The notes beneath the pieces were generated by a model, which ran no database searches, had not been told where the DNA came from, and worked only from the letters and a program-made list of their open reading frames with translations. The translations under genes and the position numbers were made by a program. Below, in pieces: positions 12,746 through 13,853 of a DNA stretch of 13,853 nt. This DNA is from Deinococcus sp. (lineage in GTDB: Bacteria > Deinococcota > Deinococci > Deinococcales > Deinococcaceae), in contig NZ_JANYGJ010000136.1 in NCBI RefSeq assembly GCF_025362455.1, positions 1-13,853 of the forward strand, given 5' to 3'. Position 1 is the first letter of the stretch; every line of letters starts with the position of its first letter.

Positions 12746-13570
12746 GTGAATCCGCACCATCAACCGCTCCGGCTCCTCGCCACCGACCTCGACGGCACGC
12801 TGCTGAGCACGGCGGGCACCGTCAGCAAACGCAGCCGCCGCGCCCTGGCGTCGGTGCAGGCGGCGGGCGGCGTGGTGGTGCTGATAACAGGGCGCCCCTC
12901 GCGGATGGTGCTGGGGGTGGCCGAAGAACTGGGCCTGATCGGTCACGTCATTTGCAGCAACGGCGCCGCCACCCATCGCCTCAGCGACGGCGCCGCCGAG
13001 GAGCGCCTCAGCCTGGCGCCCGAAATCCTGCGCCGGGTCATTCCGCTGCTGCGGGCCGCCGTGCCGGGCATCGGCCTGGCGCTGGAATGGGGCGACGCGA
13101 TGGCCGCCGAGCAGTCTTACCGCCGCCTGCCAGAGAGTGACGGGGCCGCCGACGTACCCGACATCCTCGGTGTGATCGGCGCCGGGCATCCGGTCCTGAA
13201 GGTGATGGCCCGCTCCGCCCGTCACGCGCCGCCCGACCTGGCCCGACTCATCAACGCCTGCTGCGGCGCCGAGGTCCACGCCTCGACCAGCGGCGCCCCC
13301 TTCGCCGAGATCGCCGCGCAGGGGGTCGATAAGGGCGCCGCGCTTGAGCGGCTGTGCCTCCGGCTGGGCGTCACCCAGGGCCAGGTGATCGCCTTCGGTG
13401 ACGCCCCCAACGACCTGCCGCTGCTGGCTTGGGCCGGATACGGGGTGGCCGTCGCCAACGCCGACCAGGCGCTGCTGGAGCTGGCCGACGAGGTGGCGCC
13501 GAGCAACGACGCGGACGGCGTGGCGGTAGTGGTAGAGCGGCTGCTGGATGTAGGGCGGTTCGGGCCGTGA
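12725..13570 (+). CDS. HAD-superfamily phosphatase, Cof/IIB type
   Basis: The product is 281 aa. Members of this class usually remove phosphate from sugar phosphates, nucleotides or flavin mononucleotide. Motif I is ATDLDGTLLS (19-28; nucleophile Asp21, acid/base Asp23), motif II is LITGRPSR (53-60), the motif III lysine is Lys203 in GVDKGAALERL, and motif IV is GDAPNDLPLL (225-234) with Asp226 and Asp230 for Mg2+. The C2-type cap lies between residues about 85 and 195. GYGVAVANA (238-246) is the typical motif after motif IV. I chose the ATG at 12725 that overlaps the acpS stop; longer frames only read through acpS. The substrate is unknown. The first 15 residues (MTGAGSAVNPHHQPL) are not conserved and include the duplicated sequence. 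Confidence 0.93.
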   Translation: MTGAGSAVNPHHQPLRLLATDLDGTLLSTAGTVSKRSRRALASVQAAGGVVVLITGRPSRMVLGVAEELGLIGHVICSNGAATHRLSDGAAEERLSLAPEILRRVIPLLRAAVPGIGLALEWGDAMAAEQSYRRLPESDGAADVPDILGVIGAGHPVLKVMARSARHAPPDLARLINACCGAEVHASTSGAPFAEIAAQGVDKGAALERLCLRLGVTQGQVIAFGDAPNDLPLLAWAGYGVAVANADQALLELADEVAPSNDADGVAVVVERLLDVGRFGP

Positions 13571-13618
13571 GCTGGTGTGGAGTAGGGCGGTCAGGTTTGT
13601 CGCCTCAACATGGTCGTT

Positions 13619-13656
13619 TTTCAAGCTGAGCGGCGTCCGCAAGCTCAGGATGACAA
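13619..13656. repeat. Hairpin and relative of the 7562 dispersed repeat
   Basis: CTGAGC (13626-13631) and GCTCAG (13643-13648) form an imperfect hairpin. The right arm runs into GCTCAGGATGACAA (13643-13656), the reverse complement of the first 14 bases at 7562. No T-run follows, so it is a repeat rather than a clear terminator of the HAD gene. Confidence 0.4.
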
Positions 13657-13725
13657 CGTTCTTTTGAAACGAGATCAGGGCGATTCTCAGATAGTAAACC
13701 AAAGTTGTGCTGATCCTTCGCCCTT

Positions 13726-13852
13726 TAGAGCAGCACTCCGAATTACGCCACGGGGAAAACAGCCTCCCCGCGCCTCCATTCTGCGTCCTGCTCAGTCAAA
13801 ACTACTCGCTCCGCTCGGTCATAAAAAGGGTCTTTTTATGACATCTGCTCTA
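13726..13852. repeat. 127-bp dispersed repeat, copy 2
   Basis: It has the same orientation as copy 1 (10055-10181), the same TAGAGCAG/CTGCTCTA ends and the same length. The internal 11-bp stem is intact, but its loop is GGT (13829-13831) where copy 1 has ACC. Four other single-base differences are seen. The element ends one base before the window edge, so its right flank cannot be checked. Confidence 0.88.
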
Positions 13853-13853
13853 G

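Noticed and set aside
12686..13702. 338-aa minus-strand frame opposite the HAD gene
   Set aside because: The HAD motifs on the plus strand are complete. This frame is His/Gln/Gly-rich and crosses the 3' noncoding hairpin.

Overview
The window looks like chromosomal DNA of a Deinococcus or a close relative; no species can be named. The basis is the high GC of the core genes, a RecR with four zinc-binding cysteines at 57, 60, 69 and 72, an ebfC-recR pair, and many genes whose -10 box (TANNNT) lies only 6-8 nt before the start codon. That arrangement gives leaderless mRNAs, a known habit of Deinococcus. No tRNA, rRNA or CRISPR array was seen.

Layout. (1) 1-2233 is an accessory, partly AT-rich region. 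It holds a lipoprotein gene running off the left edge (minus strand) and a divergent gene for an exported beta-propeller-like protein (plus strand), with back-to-back -10 boxes between them. (2) 2234-3233 is a complete 1000-bp IS30-family insertion sequence with an intact DDE transposase, matching inverted ends and a 2-bp target duplication. (3) 3344-4113 holds a small exported protein of unknown function and a possible one-helix membrane protein. (4) 4291-5292 (minus) is a tight operon of three different Roadblock/LC7 proteins with no GTPase gene beside it. (5) 5426-6297 (minus) is a toxin-antitoxin type operon: an excisionase-like HTH protein followed by a PIN-domain protein, under a well-formed leaderless promoter with an inverted repeat over the start. 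(6) 6406-7295 (minus) is ebfC-recR, where recR seems to start at CTG. (7) 7657-10043 (minus) is a tail-anchored TPR protein followed by Nnr, the NAD(P)HX repair enzyme. (8) 10285-13570 (plus) carries rsmA, a PfkB-family kinase, acpS and a HAD phosphatase. Two copies of a 127-bp repeat with short inverted ends bracket this last block.

How the genes work together. Most of 6406-13570 is housekeeping: recombinational repair (EbfC/RecR), metabolite repair (Nnr), ribosome maturation (RsmA) and acyl-carrier activation (AcpS). Five junctions use 4-bp NTGA stop/start overlaps, so translational coupling is common here. The least explained parts are the three-gene Roadblock operon, the divergent lipoprotein/propeller pair beside the IS, and the 127-bp repeat family, whose internal hairpin loop is reverse-complemented between its two copies.
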